Origin: Candidatus Gastranaerophilales bacterium
GTDB taxonomy: Bacteria > Cyanobacteriota > Vampirovibrionia > Gastranaerophilales > Gastranaerophilaceae
Reading direction: 5' to 3'
Length of the DNA stretch: 45,342 nt
NCBI GenBank assembly: GCA_944325555.1
Contig: CALVAN010000017.1
Coordinates: forward strand, 1-45,342
A program made the translations under genes and the position numbers. Under the pieces are notes generated by a model. It worked only from the letters and a program-made list of their open reading frames with translations. It searched no databases and was not told the origin of the DNA. The number at the start of each line of letters is the position of its first letter. Within the stretch, counting starts at the first letter, position 1. Of the stretch, positions 14,917 through 23,188 are shown one piece after another.

Positions 14917-17063
14917 TATTGTGCTCCTTGTGCATACACAAACCGAAATTTATTTGTCTTTCCCGTTAGGTTATAGCCTATGAGTGCCTTTTGCCCTTTA
15001 GCTACAGGAATGCTTAGTGCTAATACGCCATTTTTGCCTATTCCAACCATGTATTGTATTTGTGCACTAGTATTAGTCATTGACAAATATTGACCGTCAG
15101 ACCCAGCTTTATGCAACACAAACCAACCATCGGCGGGGGCTATATACCCATCAGGGTCATCACTAGCTTTAAGGCTCAAATCAATATACCTATCGCTCGG
15201 CATAGCTGCGTGTGCTGCTTGCTCGGGGCTGGTTTTTTCAGTCCAGAGATTAGCAAACTCACCTGCGTTTATTATGTCAGCGTTCTCGGCTACTGCACCA
15301 ACGTAGTAGTAGAGGGTGCCTTCGTTTTTGGCATAAGCAAAATTAATATAATTATCAGCTGCGCTTGTATTTATATTTAGAGTTCTTAAAGAAACACCAT
15401 CTTTTCTCTTGACTGGAACAAATATTTTTGGAGCTGTACTTGAATCGCTAATACATTCAGTTGTTATAGTATTATTTTTATTTGTTAAATTTGCCCAAGC
15501 GGTACCACTATTACTATCTAATTTTGCAGTTATCCAACCATTAGCTGGAACTGTTAGCTCTTGTTCAGTAATATTAGTTATATCAATTTCAACATACTTA
15601 TCACTCGGCAAGCACTCCGTACCGTCCAACAACGGCAGCCTGAATGTGTTATCTGTAGAGTTATAAACATAATCGTAATCAGTTATCCACCAAGTGTCTG
15701 CAACAGCCTTGTCGCTCGCACTGTCACGGGTTACGGTTACGGAATCATCATCTATAGTCAGCGTTAAGCTTGAATCAGAGGCAAGAGCAACCGTTCCGAC
15801 AGGAAAGCAATAACCGCCCTCATCCGCATAAACCGTGTTGCCTGCCGTAGGCGTTACGGCTGAAATATAATACATCTTATTTGAGCTGTCTTTATACGCA
15901 TAGCCAACGCCCTTAAAGTCTTTGGTACCAGAGTTAACATTAGATATAACCCAGTTTATAAAGCTCGTATAAACAGAGCCTGAGTTCCACTGTCCGTTAG
16001 ATTTTAACCACGCCAAGTTATTAAGCTCACCTTTGTAATATTGGCTCATACCAAACGCAAACGGGTTGCTTATTTCATAATTATTTATCGCAGGCAAATT
16101 TTCTTGAACGCCCGTAGCAACCTGTATAAAGTACGGGTACTGGATTGCTTCAATTTGTACTGTTTCTGCGTCGTCGCTGTAAATGGGGTTTGCACTGAGA
16201 AAATTATAATCCATATTTATCGCAAAGCCAGCGCCAGCTGAACCTTGGATTGAAGCTGCGTCTTGGCGGGTTATAGTAAACAAACCCCCCGTCGTCTCAA
16301 TATAATTACCGGTTATCAAATCTGTTATTCCCCCCGTTATATTCGGCAACGCAGCAGGCACCGACAGCCCTGCATTTTGCAGGTCGAACACGCCTTGAAT
16401 ATTTACTACCGCAGGGAGTCTTATTGTTCCTGCCTCGTCATCGATTACAAACGCACCAACCTGCCCGTATGCGCTTAAAGTCTTTGCAGCTTGCCAGTTA
16501 ATTTCGGTCATCACCAGGTTAGGCAATAATGTAGCTGTTTTTGTTTCGGCATCCCAACCCACCCTGCTCTTAAGTTTGCTCGTAAAGCTTGTAAACTGAC
16601 TTTGCTGTATCAGTTGCCCGTTTAAATAACGGCGTTTGTTTTCAGATTCGTTAATACCAAGAGGGGCTATGCCTATGTCTAATATTTCCAGACCACCGCC
16701 GCCTAAGGATAGTTCTTCCCATTTTGTTTCGTCAGTGAGCGGGTTGCCGAGGTTGTTGTCGGTTAGAGAGTGATAAAGGGCAATTCCATCTTCGCTTATG
16801 CTAAAAACAATCGATGTTGAGTTATATGTCTCAGTTGAGCTATACAAAACCACACCTTTGTAAAGGTCATTGACACCGTCCATTGTATAATGCAATCCTT
16901 TATATGTGTCATCAATGAATTTGTTCAAGTTGTCGCCTGCAAATACATCAGGGTCTATCGGGTCGAAACCGTCTTGTATTTTTTCTTCTAAAAAATCTGT
17001 TTTTTGTCCGTCGATAGCAAATGCCTGCGGAAAATTGATATTCGGGTTAGTTGGTTTTTTCAT
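14916..17063 (-). CDS. Tail fibre / receptor-binding protein
   Basis: 715 residues, the largest protein in the phage, at the distal end of the baseplate genes, hence the probable host-recognition fibre. The N-terminal part (about 1-130) likely binds the baseplate. The middle is rich in beta-type phage-fibre sequence (IRLPAVVNIQGVFDLQNAG). The C-terminus has two related modules at about 486-580 and 622-715. Each starts P-S-D-[K/R]-Y, has [VA]-P-A-[ND]-G-W about 20 residues on, then I-x-V/I-P-V and a closing F-x-[YF]-A-x. Tandem carbohydrate-binding-like tips are the likely meaning. Confidence 0.8.
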   Translation of the reverse strand: MKKPTNPNINFPQAFAIDGQKTDFLEEKIQDGFDPIDPDVFAGDNLNKFIDDTYKGLHYTMDGVNDLYKGVVLYSSTETYNSTSIVFSISEDGIALYHSLTDNNLGNPLTDETKWEELSLGGGGLEILDIGIAPLGINESENKRRYLNGQLIQQSQFTSFTSKLKSRVGWDAETKTATLLPNLVMTEINWQAAKTLSAYGQVGAFVIDDEAGTIRLPAVVNIQGVFDLQNAGLSVPAALPNITGGITDLITGNYIETTGGLFTITRQDAASIQGSAGAGFAINMDYNFLSANPIYSDDAETVQIEAIQYPYFIQVATGVQENLPAINNYEISNPFAFGMSQYYKGELNNLAWLKSNGQWNSGSVYTSFINWVISNVNSGTKDFKGVGYAYKDSSNKMYYISAVTPTAGNTVYADEGGYCFPVGTVALASDSSLTLTIDDDSVTVTRDSASDKAVADTWWITDYDYVYNSTDNTFRLPLLDGTECLPSDKYVEIDITNITEQELTVPANGWITAKLDSNSGTAWANLTNKNNTITTECISDSSTAPKIFVPVKRKDGVSLRTLNINTSAADNYINFAYAKNEGTLYYYVGAVAENADIINAGEFANLWTEKTSPEQAAHAAMPSDRYIDLSLKASDDPDGYIAPADGWFVLHKAGSDGQYLSMTNTSAQIQYMVGIGKNGVLALSIPVAKGQKALIGYNLTGKTNKFRFVYAQGAQ

Positions 17064-17631
17064 TTTGTGTTAGTTCCTCTAAATAAATTCCATCACCTAT
17101 AATTTGTTGAATGTAGTTGACAGTGTTTTGTGTAAGCACCAAAGATTTGCCTGTTAAAGCAATGCTCAAAGTGCAGCGTGCTGTTTTTGTAACAATAACC
17201 GTGTCAGCATTGGTAATTGTTTTTACGATTTCTATAATTTCGTTACGTGTTCCGCAAGAAGAATTTGCACCTATATATGCAAATATTTTTTGTATAAATT
17301 CTGCGTCAGGTAAGCTCAAAGGGCTTTCGGGGTCAACACCTGATGTTAAAAAGTAAAAACGTTTTTCTACGTTTAAATGCAGCCTGTTAACACAAAAATA
17401 ATTGCCAAAGTCCATTTCATCTCTTTGCGCACCGACTTCTGCACCGGCATAATCTAACCACACCCCGCGCGCTTTTCTGATATCTAATGTATCAAGCAGG
17501 TAAACAATTGCATTTTGAAGGTTTGTAAATCTTGAGCCAATTGCTTTCAAAACAGCAACAACATCTTCATTTGTACGCAGATACGGAAGCATATATTTTA
17601 AAGCTTCTATCTGATAATCTAATATTTGCAT
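17047..17631 (-). CDS. DUF2612-type baseplate protein (gpI-like)
   Basis: 194 residues. The N-terminus (QIEALKYMLPYLRTNEDVVA ... DTLDIRKARGVWLDYAGAEVGAQR) matches the DUF2612 family found between baseplate J and fibre genes in many contractile phages. It occupies the place of P2 gpI, which joins the baseplate wedge to the fibres. A helical first half leads to a beta-rich end. The stop overlaps the fibre start by 17 bases; the start is one base from the J gene. Structural, assembled into the baseplate. Confidence 0.75.
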   Translation of the reverse strand: MQILDYQIEALKYMLPYLRTNEDVVAVLKAIGSRFTNLQNAIVYLLDTLDIRKARGVWLDYAGAEVGAQRDEMDFGNYFCVNRLHLNVEKRFYFLTSGVDPESPLSLPDAEFIQKIFAYIGANSSCGTRNEIIEIVKTITNADTVIVTKTARCTLSIALTGKSLVLTQNTVNYIQQIIGDGIYLEELTQNEKTN

Positions 17632-17632
17632 T

Positions 17633-18799
17633 TTATTCCTGTTCGCTTAAATTTATATTTTCGAGTGTAAATTGAGGAACTTCGTCTAATTCCAGCGTAA
17701 TATTATCTACAAAAGCAGACTGAGAATGTTCTTTTATTTGCACACCGATTACAGCATCTACACCATCAGTTTGATAAATAGGTATGATAAATTCTGTTGC
17801 ATAGATGATTGATTGCAGCCCAAAAACACGCTCCTGTATGTATTTTAAAATATTTCGTTTTGCATTTGCTATTACAGTGTTTGGATAATATCCGTCACGA
17901 ACGGTTATTGTTCCCAGAATATCAATTGCTATATCCGTTGCATTTTGCCAGTTTATTGTAACGCTTTGGCCTGCATTATCTGTCACAACTGCGCTGTTAT
18001 CACCCAATAGGTCTATTCCGTCAGCTACGGTGTCAAATATCGCATTTGCAAAATTTTGATCAGTTGTGTTGTGTTTTGCAATTACTTTTAAAGTGCCGGC
18101 TTCATAACTGTTGTCAGTTTTTTTATCTATTAATTTTAAAAATGCGATGTTGTCGACAAACTTTGAGAGGTTTGCTTCGTTTGCATTGCGTGTTGCTTTG
18201 GCATTTATAGCCTTTGCTGTTCTGAAACGAATTCTAAATTCGTCGTCTGTTTCTCTTTCTCTCCCTGTTGCAATATCTGTTGCATTGTCCGAAGAGATGC
18301 CGGTTATTTCGTTCGGTGCTTCTACGATTTGAAATGTATCTGCAGGATTTACATTGATAACACCTGTGATAACACATTCAAAGTCTACATTAGCACTGCC
18401 GGTGTCTTCGATAGTATAAGAGCTGGAATTTATAAATTCATCTCCTGTTGATTCATTTCTTATTGTGATTGAACCCGCCGCCCCCGAATATCCTGCTGTG
18501 CCGAGGACACCTTTGGTAAAGACAGTGTTTGTTGCTTCCAGTCTGTAAACATTTATACGCTCATAGAGCTTGTCCTGCCAGACACCCTCTGCTGTTTCGG
18601 GGTCAAACTGTTTTGCTAAAAAAGCTATCTGGTCTTGCAAAGACATTTCCTGAAAACCTGCAGATGTAGCAATATTGTCAATTATTCCCTCTGGCTTTAT
18701 ATAAAAATCCGCACCGTATTTACTCTGTAATTGCAGTTCAAACGCATCCAGAATGTCGTTTAGTGTTGATAGTTGTACGCCTTGATTGTCTATTTGCAT
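17633..18799 (-). CDS. Baseplate J-like protein
   Basis: 388 residues of the Baseplate_J family (P2 gpJ / T4 gp6-like), the wedge component forming the inner ring of contractile baseplates. Family features include LQDQIAFLAKQFDPETAEGVWQD near residues 55-75, an inserted beta domain with GTAGYSGAAGSITIRNES, and the E-R-E-T-D-D-E-F-R-I-R-F-R segment followed by A-K-A-T-R. Length is normal. Tightly packed between the gp25-like and DUF2612 genes. Confidence 0.9.
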   Translation of the reverse strand: MQIDNQGVQLSTLNDILDAFELQLQSKYGADFYIKPEGIIDNIATSAGFQEMSLQDQIAFLAKQFDPETAEGVWQDKLYERINVYRLEATNTVFTKGVLGTAGYSGAAGSITIRNESTGDEFINSSSYTIEDTGSANVDFECVITGVINVNPADTFQIVEAPNEITGISSDNATDIATGRERETDDEFRIRFRTAKAINAKATRNANEANLSKFVDNIAFLKLIDKKTDNSYEAGTLKVIAKHNTTDQNFANAIFDTVADGIDLLGDNSAVVTDNAGQSVTINWQNATDIAIDILGTITVRDGYYPNTVIANAKRNILKYIQERVFGLQSIIYATEFIIPIYQTDGVDAVIGVQIKEHSQSAFVDNITLELDEVPQFTLENINLSEQE

Positions 18800-18802
18800 A
18801 AG

Positions 18803-19147
18803 TTAAACCTTTATTGTTTCGTTTATTTCTAATTTCCCGTAAATTGTTTTTACACCTGCTGTGATTACCCATTGCAGCGTTTTGCGGTCAAATTTCATAC
18901 TAAAATTAATCAATGATGTAACACCTTCGACACCTAATATCTGATTTTTGCAATCGTGTTCAAGAAACTCCTCGTTTCTCAATCCGAACGCATAATCAAT
19001 ACCTTTGGTGTAATCAAGCAGCCAGTCTGTATAAAAAGTATTCAATGCAACTATGATATGCTGCTTTATTTCATCAATACCGTTAACCTGTACAAAATCA
19101 CCGTCATACATAGGTAAGCGGTTGTCTTTCGCTAAAATATCCGCCAT
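18803..19147 (-). CDS. gp25-like baseplate wedge protein
   Basis: 114 residues of the T4 gp25 / P2 gpW type, which nucleates sheath polymerisation at the baseplate. The family-like stretch is NGIDEIKQHIIVALNTFYTD, followed by WLLDYTKGIDYAF. A gap of three bases on either side places it between spike and J, the standard order in contractile tails. Confidence 0.8.
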   Translation of the reverse strand: MADILAKDNRLPMYDGDFVQVNGIDEIKQHIIVALNTFYTDWLLDYTKGIDYAFGLRNEEFLEHDCKNQILGVEGVTSLINFSMKFDRKTLQWVITAGVKTIYGKLEINETIKV

Positions 19148-19150
19148 AAT

Positions 19151-19741
19151 CTAAATCACTCCGCCTGTGGGGTTGCCTTGATTTCCGTTTGAGTGCGTAT
19201 GTTCCAAAAATTTCTTTCCGTCGATTGTTGTATCTGAGCCTATGTTTATTGAAGAGCCGCTTATGTTAACATTGCCGCTTCCCGTAATTGTGATATTTCC
19301 GCCATTTATTGTTATGTTATTTGATGTTAAATTTATTGTTGCACCTGCCGTAGTGCCTATAACTATGTCGCCTGTCGGAAAAATGTATTGTTCATTCGAC
19401 GGGTAAAACCCGAGAGAAAACAAATTGTCGTTTATGTCGTGGCTTCGTTCTTCATCGCTGATGTATTCGCTGTTGGAGTAGTAGCCTGTAACGTCGTTAT
19501 CAAAAAATCTTACTGTGCCGCAGTCGCCTGTATTAAGCCCCAGAAAAACAAAAGCTTTTTTTGTTTGCAAATGCTTGACCGGCACATTGTAAAGATAATC
19601 AACCTCGTTATTGTCGTAATATTCGATATCTACAGAGTATTGAGAGTTTACCTTTACGATTTTTGCAGGTTTTTCCACCAGCATTGAGCCTGATAAACCG
19701 CTCAATATATCTATTAAGCTGTCATTTGCTGTTCTTGGCAT
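19151..19741 (-). CDS. Baseplate spike protein (gpV/gp138-like)
   Basis: 196 residues. An N-terminal OB-fold-like domain (about 20-100, with PAKIVKVNSQYSVDIEYYD) is followed by a C-terminal beta-helix of repeated short strands (TINLTSNNITINGGNITITG, GSGNVNISGSSINIGS). The end reads LEHTHSNGNQG. The H-T-H pair is the metal-binding apex motif known from P2 gpV-type spikes, which bind iron at the trimer tip. The protein would puncture the outer membrane during contraction. Confidence 0.85.
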   Translation of the reverse strand: MPRTANDSLIDILSGLSGSMLVEKPAKIVKVNSQYSVDIEYYDNNEVDYLYNVPVKHLQTKKAFVFLGLNTGDCGTVRFFDNDVTGYYSNSEYISDEERSHDINDNLFSLGFYPSNEQYIFPTGDIVIGTTAGATINLTSNNITINGGNITITGSGNVNISGSSINIGSDTTIDGKKFLEHTHSNGNQGNPTGGVI

Positions 19742-20651
19742 TTTTACGTTTTTTCTTTTTCTTTAATTTGTCGAATCCGATTATAATTTCCGCGCTTCCG
19801 GCTGTGCCGTAGTTGTTGCCGGTGCTGTGTATTTGGCGCACTGTTTCGATTCCCTGAAACTCATTGAAATCGCATTGCACCCAGTCATTCGGGTTTATGA
19901 ACGGAATAAATCTTGTTGAAATTGAAAGTTCATTTTCGCCGAGCCTCTCCGGCCGCATAGAGTTTTCACGGTTCAATAATATTGCGTATTCTCCGTTGAA
20001 TTGTTCTTCCGGTGCAATCACCTGTATTAGGTCATTAACAATGCAAAATTTTATATTCAGAGATTTGCATATTTTTTGCATAATGACGTGAGGATTGCCT
20101 ATTGCTTTGTATGTGTTGTATTCTGTGGCAGGCAAGTTGTCGCTGAATTTTGCAATACCTATGCCCATTGCATCGATACAGTCTTTCAAAATTTGTGTAG
20201 AAGAAACTTTTTGACGGTAATCTTTGTTTATTTTTTTATTGGTATAAGATATTTTGCCGTCGATTAACTCTATAATTGTTGGTATATCGAACGAGCCTTT
20301 GATATCCTGTTTAACAGGGCTTTCCAGAAACCCTCGTGCCGTATTTATACGTCCTCTTGCATTATTTCTTTTTGCTGTTTTATCCGGGTCGACATAACCT
20401 CTAAATAACAATGCGGGTTCATCATCGCCATACCAAGTATAAACATCGACTGCGTATGTTTTTTCTAAAATTCTTTGATACGTTGTATCGTTCAGGTTCC
20501 AGATTGTGATAGTAGATTTGTTGGCTTCTGATTTATTGTTTTTATACACATCAAAATCAATATCCAAATCCTGTATTTGCAAGTCTGCACCGGCAATTTG
20601 GAGCATTATATTAAAATTTAGTGAACTTTGTTTCCAAATCTTTTTATCCAT
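19722..20651 (-). CDS. Baseplate hub protein (gp27/gpD-like)
   Basis: 309 residues. Tail hub proteins connect the tube to the spike. Supporting traits are the N-terminal LQIQDLDIDFDVYKNNKSEA followed by STITIWNLNDTTYQRI, a pattern seen in phage hub proteins, a central QILKDCIDAMG segment, and position directly before the spike gene. The C-terminus is strongly basic (KLKKKKKRKNAKNSK). It overlaps the spike gene by 20 bases. Confidence 0.75.
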   Translation of the reverse strand: MDKKIWKQSSLNFNIMLQIAGADLQIQDLDIDFDVYKNNKSEANKSTITIWNLNDTTYQRILEKTYAVDVYTWYGDDEPALLFRGYVDPDKTAKRNNARGRINTARGFLESPVKQDIKGSFDIPTIIELIDGKISYTNKKINKDYRQKVSSTQILKDCIDAMGIGIAKFSDNLPATEYNTYKAIGNPHVIMQKICKSLNIKFCIVNDLIQVIAPEEQFNGEYAILLNRENSMRPERLGENELSISTRFIPFINPNDWVQCDFNEFQGIETVRQIHSTGNNYGTAGSAEIIIGFDKLKKKKKRKNAKNSK

Positions 20652-20970
20652 TTATTTCGCTTTCGGGAACATAGACCAGTGTAAAATCACTGGAAAAGTT
20701 GTTTTGTGACGGTGCAATTTGTTGACCGAATTTATTAGTTAATATCAAAGCACCGGCGATTCTGTCCGAGCGGGCAATCATATTTCTGTCCGGTACAAGC
20801 GGCTCTCCTTTGCAAATATAGATATTTTCGTTATTTTGAATCATATATATGTCAAGAAGACAGAACGAATCTGACCACAGAAAATGAAACATATACGACT
20901 GATTGTCCAGTGTATATGAAACTCTGATATCAGGATTGGCTAACAAGTTTGGTAAGGTTAATGTGTTCAT
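20644..20970 (-). CDS. Baseplate plug-like protein (Pam3 gp18 type)
   Basis: 108 residues, beta-rich, resembling the small plug domain family described from cyanophage Pam3: NLLANPDIRVSYTLDNQSYMFHFLW near the start, LLDIYMIQNNENIYICKGEPL in the middle. In Pam3 the plug sits in the hub lumen before the spike. Here it lies immediately upstream of the hub gene with eight bases of overlap. The plus-strand cargo pair starts just beyond its start codon, separating it from the Dit-like gene. Confidence 0.65.
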   Translation of the reverse strand: MNTLTLPNLLANPDIRVSYTLDNQSYMFHFLWSDSFCLLDIYMIQNNENIYICKGEPLVPDRNMIARSDRIAGALILTNKFGQQIAPSQNNFSSDFTLVYVPESEING

Positions 20971-21023
20971 AACGGAAAATATGATAAATTTGTTTCTTAT
21001 ATGTAATGTATGATTTTAATGTA

Positions 21024-21032
21024 TGGTATAAT
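21024..21032 (+). promoter_or_regulatory. Extended -10 promoter of the cargo pair
   Basis: TGGTATAAT gives a perfect extended -10 (TG-n-TATAAT). The -35 region is poor. It stands 22 bases before the first cargo start codon, giving these genes a promoter independent of the opposing late operon. Confidence 0.65.
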
Positions 21033-21053
21033 TACAAAAAAGGAGTGTTGAGT

Positions 21054-21467
21054 ATGAAAAAATTTGTTGTTTGGATATTCTTATTTATTTTACCTTTTAT
21101 TTGCACAGCGTGCACCTCAGATACTAATAATAAGAATCAATCTTCATTTATTCCGATAAGCGATAATTTAAAAGACAAGGTTTGTAAACAAGCCCTAGCT
21201 AGCGCTAACATTAATTCTGTATCTAACTATATCAATACTACAACTTCTCATAATAATATTTTTGAAGCTCAATACAAAAGTCAAGAAACTGGTTATGTTT
21301 ATGATTGTATTTTTGATTCTCAAGATATTTTTAGTATAAAAGGCGAAGGATGGGACAATATTATTCCGCAAGGAGTAATTAGCAACGGATATGAAGAAAA
21401 TTGCGCTACATTTACTTTAAACGACCCAGCTTTTGGGACTAGTAAAACATATAATGTTTGTGAATAG
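21054..21467 (+). CDS. Phage-encoded lipoprotein (cargo gene 1)
   Basis: 137 residues starting MKKFVVWIFLFILPFICTAC, a signal peptide ending in a lipobox (C-T-A-C), so a lipid-anchored envelope protein. The start is fixed by AAAGGAG eight bases upstream; a longer frame from 21006 lacks such a site. The mature part is small with four further cysteines (VCKQAL, VYDCIF, ENCATF, VCE). It resembles no family I know. It lies on the opposite strand to the surrounding tail genes with its own promoter, the hallmark of a moron. A role in lysogen surface change or superinfection exclusion is possible but unproven. Confidence 0.7.
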   Translation: MKKFVVWIFLFILPFICTACTSDTNNKNQSSFIPISDNLKDKVCKQALASANINSVSNYINTTTSHNNIFEAQYKSQETGYVYDCIFDSQDIFSIKGEGWDNIIPQGVISNGYEENCATFTLNDPAFGTSKTYNVCE

Positions 21468-21474
21468 GGGAAAA

Positions 21475-22155
21475 ATGAAAAATATTTTATTAATTTTGGC
21501 TATTTGTTTAATTTCATTACCTGTACAAGCAAGAATAACTAAAAGGTATGGGGTTGATGTGAATCTTTTGAAGTTTGGAGATAAAGTTACAGTCTTTATT
21601 GTGAATAATAATTCATCTGCTTATGATTTACTAAAAACAAACGATGAAATAATTTCGATAAATGGGGTAAAAGTAAAAAACAAAGAGCTTTATGAAATTA
21701 AGAACATGTTATCAGGCAATGAAGGTAGTATAGTAAAAATATGTGTATTAAGAAACAAAAAGGACAAGTTAACATTTTCATTGACTCGTAAAGAATACAA
21801 CGAAAATGGATATTTGGAACTTTTTCCAGGTAAGGTATATTTACATAAAGAAACTTTACGGAAAGATAACGATAACGTGTATTTTTGGACAAAACTTATG
21901 GTAAGTGACGACCAAAAAAAATTAATTAATGAAGATTTATCCTATTTCAGTGAATTGTCAAGACTAGACTGTAAAAATAATAAAATATATAGAGAAGATT
22001 TGTTAATGTATGATAATTATAATAGATTATTGAGCCCCCCACCTAAAGACGAAATATATTCAGTTCAAAATATATCACCTGAAAGCAGTTGGTATCCTTT
22101 CAAACAGTTGTTTTGTTTACCTGAAATAAAAAATAATTCTGTCATTTTAGATTGA
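21475..22155 (+). CDS. Secreted PDZ / surface-adhesin E-like protein (cargo gene 2)
   Basis: 226 residues from the ATG at 21475, which has AGGGG five bases upstream. A signal peptide (MKNILLILAICLISLPVQA) is followed by a PDZ-like domain (DLLKTNDEIISINGVKVKN ... GSIVKICVLRN). The C-terminal half resembles surface-adhesin protein E: VYFWTKLMVSD, then RLDCKNNKI..., LLMYDNYNRLL, and SPESSWYPFKQLFC with the closing W-x5-7-C pattern. The combination suggests a periplasmic or surface protein. Seven bases after the lipoprotein gene, so cotranscribed with it; its stop abuts the stop of the Dit-like gene. Confidence 0.65.
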   Translation: MKNILLILAICLISLPVQARITKRYGVDVNLLKFGDKVTVFIVNNNSSAYDLLKTNDEIISINGVKVKNKELYEIKNMLSGNEGSIVKICVLRNKKDKLTFSLTRKEYNENGYLELFPGKVYLHKETLRKDNDNVYFWTKLMVSDDQKKLINEDLSYFSELSRLDCKNNKIYREDLLMYDNYNRLLSPPPKDEIYSVQNISPESSWYPFKQLFCLPEIKNNSVILD

Positions 22156-23178
22156 TTATTTATAAGAGTTCAGAGTTTCAGTTAAACTATCAACCCAAGG
22201 TAAATTTGTGACGCCATTTCCACCGAGTACTGCATCTACGAAACCAACAGCGCCGGCATATTTCTGCTGTGATGTTTTATTTGCAATTCTTTGAGTCTTT
22301 TTGGTATTCGTTGTTTGTTTACGCTGCACACTTGTTCCTGAGCTTTTGGCTGTTGAAGTCTGTTTGGGGATATTTACTTTCACAAACTCAACATCACCTT
22401 CGTGTATAATTTTAATCTCTGCGTCAAACTGGACACCGTTTTCAGTTTGAATCCGTGGAGTAAAAGAAATAAACACATAGTTTTCAAAAATCTTTGTACC
22501 GGCACGAAAAGTAAACGGTTCTTTTGAGAGCATGATTTGTTCAAGTCTGTCCGCAAATTCATGCGCAGTATAGTTCAACCCGTCTTTAATAATACCGGTA
22601 AACGGCAAAGTCAAAGGCAGATTGTGTACATACTCATTGTAAGTCTGTCCTGATTGCACGCGTCTGTCTGGTGTTTCTGCTATATAGGCTCTTGTAAACT
22701 CCGTTAAAAGGTCAATTACAATTTCTTCACCATACTTGCTGTAGTCCTGCGCACCTGTCATTGTATCTGTGACTATGCTCAAACCGTTTGACAATCCCTG
22801 CATAAAGTTTGCAACGTTGATATTTCCTGCCTGGATAGCGCTTTTCATCTCCATAATAGAGTTAAATCCGGTTTGTGCAGCTGTAATGTTCAAAGCAGGA
22901 GCCAGCCCGTTGAACAAACTGTCTAACATCATCTGATTTGTTACAGGACGCTGGTTTATAACCATTGTCAGTGCGCTGACAGCGTATTTTTGTGTAAACT
23001 CTGTAGCACTTTGCAAGTTGATATTATTAGCCATTTGGCTAATGTCGAAGTTTTGCAAAGTATTTTTTGCATTGCTAAAAGCGGAGCTAAGCTGGGCTTT
23101 TATTCCGTTTGCTTGCACCGCATTAACAGGGTTTGTCACCTTGTTATCTTTTTTTATGTAAAAAGCTGCGTATGTCAT
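22156..23178 (-). CDS. Dit-like tail/baseplate protein
   Basis: 340 residues. An Ala/Asn-rich helical N-terminal half leads to a beta domain (EQIMLSKEPFTFRAGTKIF ... YVFISFTPRIQTENGVQFDAEIKII) resembling the N-terminal domain of Dit-like proteins of small myoviruses, which form the ring below the tube. A Thr/Lys/Gln-rich linker (about 270-305) and a short C-terminal segment follow. The protein lies between tape measure and plug/hub genes as expected, but the cargo pairs separate it from both. Confidence 0.6.
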   Translation of the reverse strand: MTYAAFYIKKDNKVTNPVNAVQANGIKAQLSSAFSNAKNTLQNFDISQMANNINLQSATEFTQKYAVSALTMVINQRPVTNQMMLDSLFNGLAPALNITAAQTGFNSIMEMKSAIQAGNINVANFMQGLSNGLSIVTDTMTGAQDYSKYGEEIVIDLLTEFTRAYIAETPDRRVQSGQTYNEYVHNLPLTLPFTGIIKDGLNYTAHEFADRLEQIMLSKEPFTFRAGTKIFENYVFISFTPRIQTENGVQFDAEIKIIHEGDVEFVKVNIPKQTSTAKSSGTSVQRKQTTNTKKTQRIANKTSQQKYAGAVGFVDAVLGGNGVTNLPWVDSLTETLNSYK

Positions 23179-23188
23179 TGAATATTTT

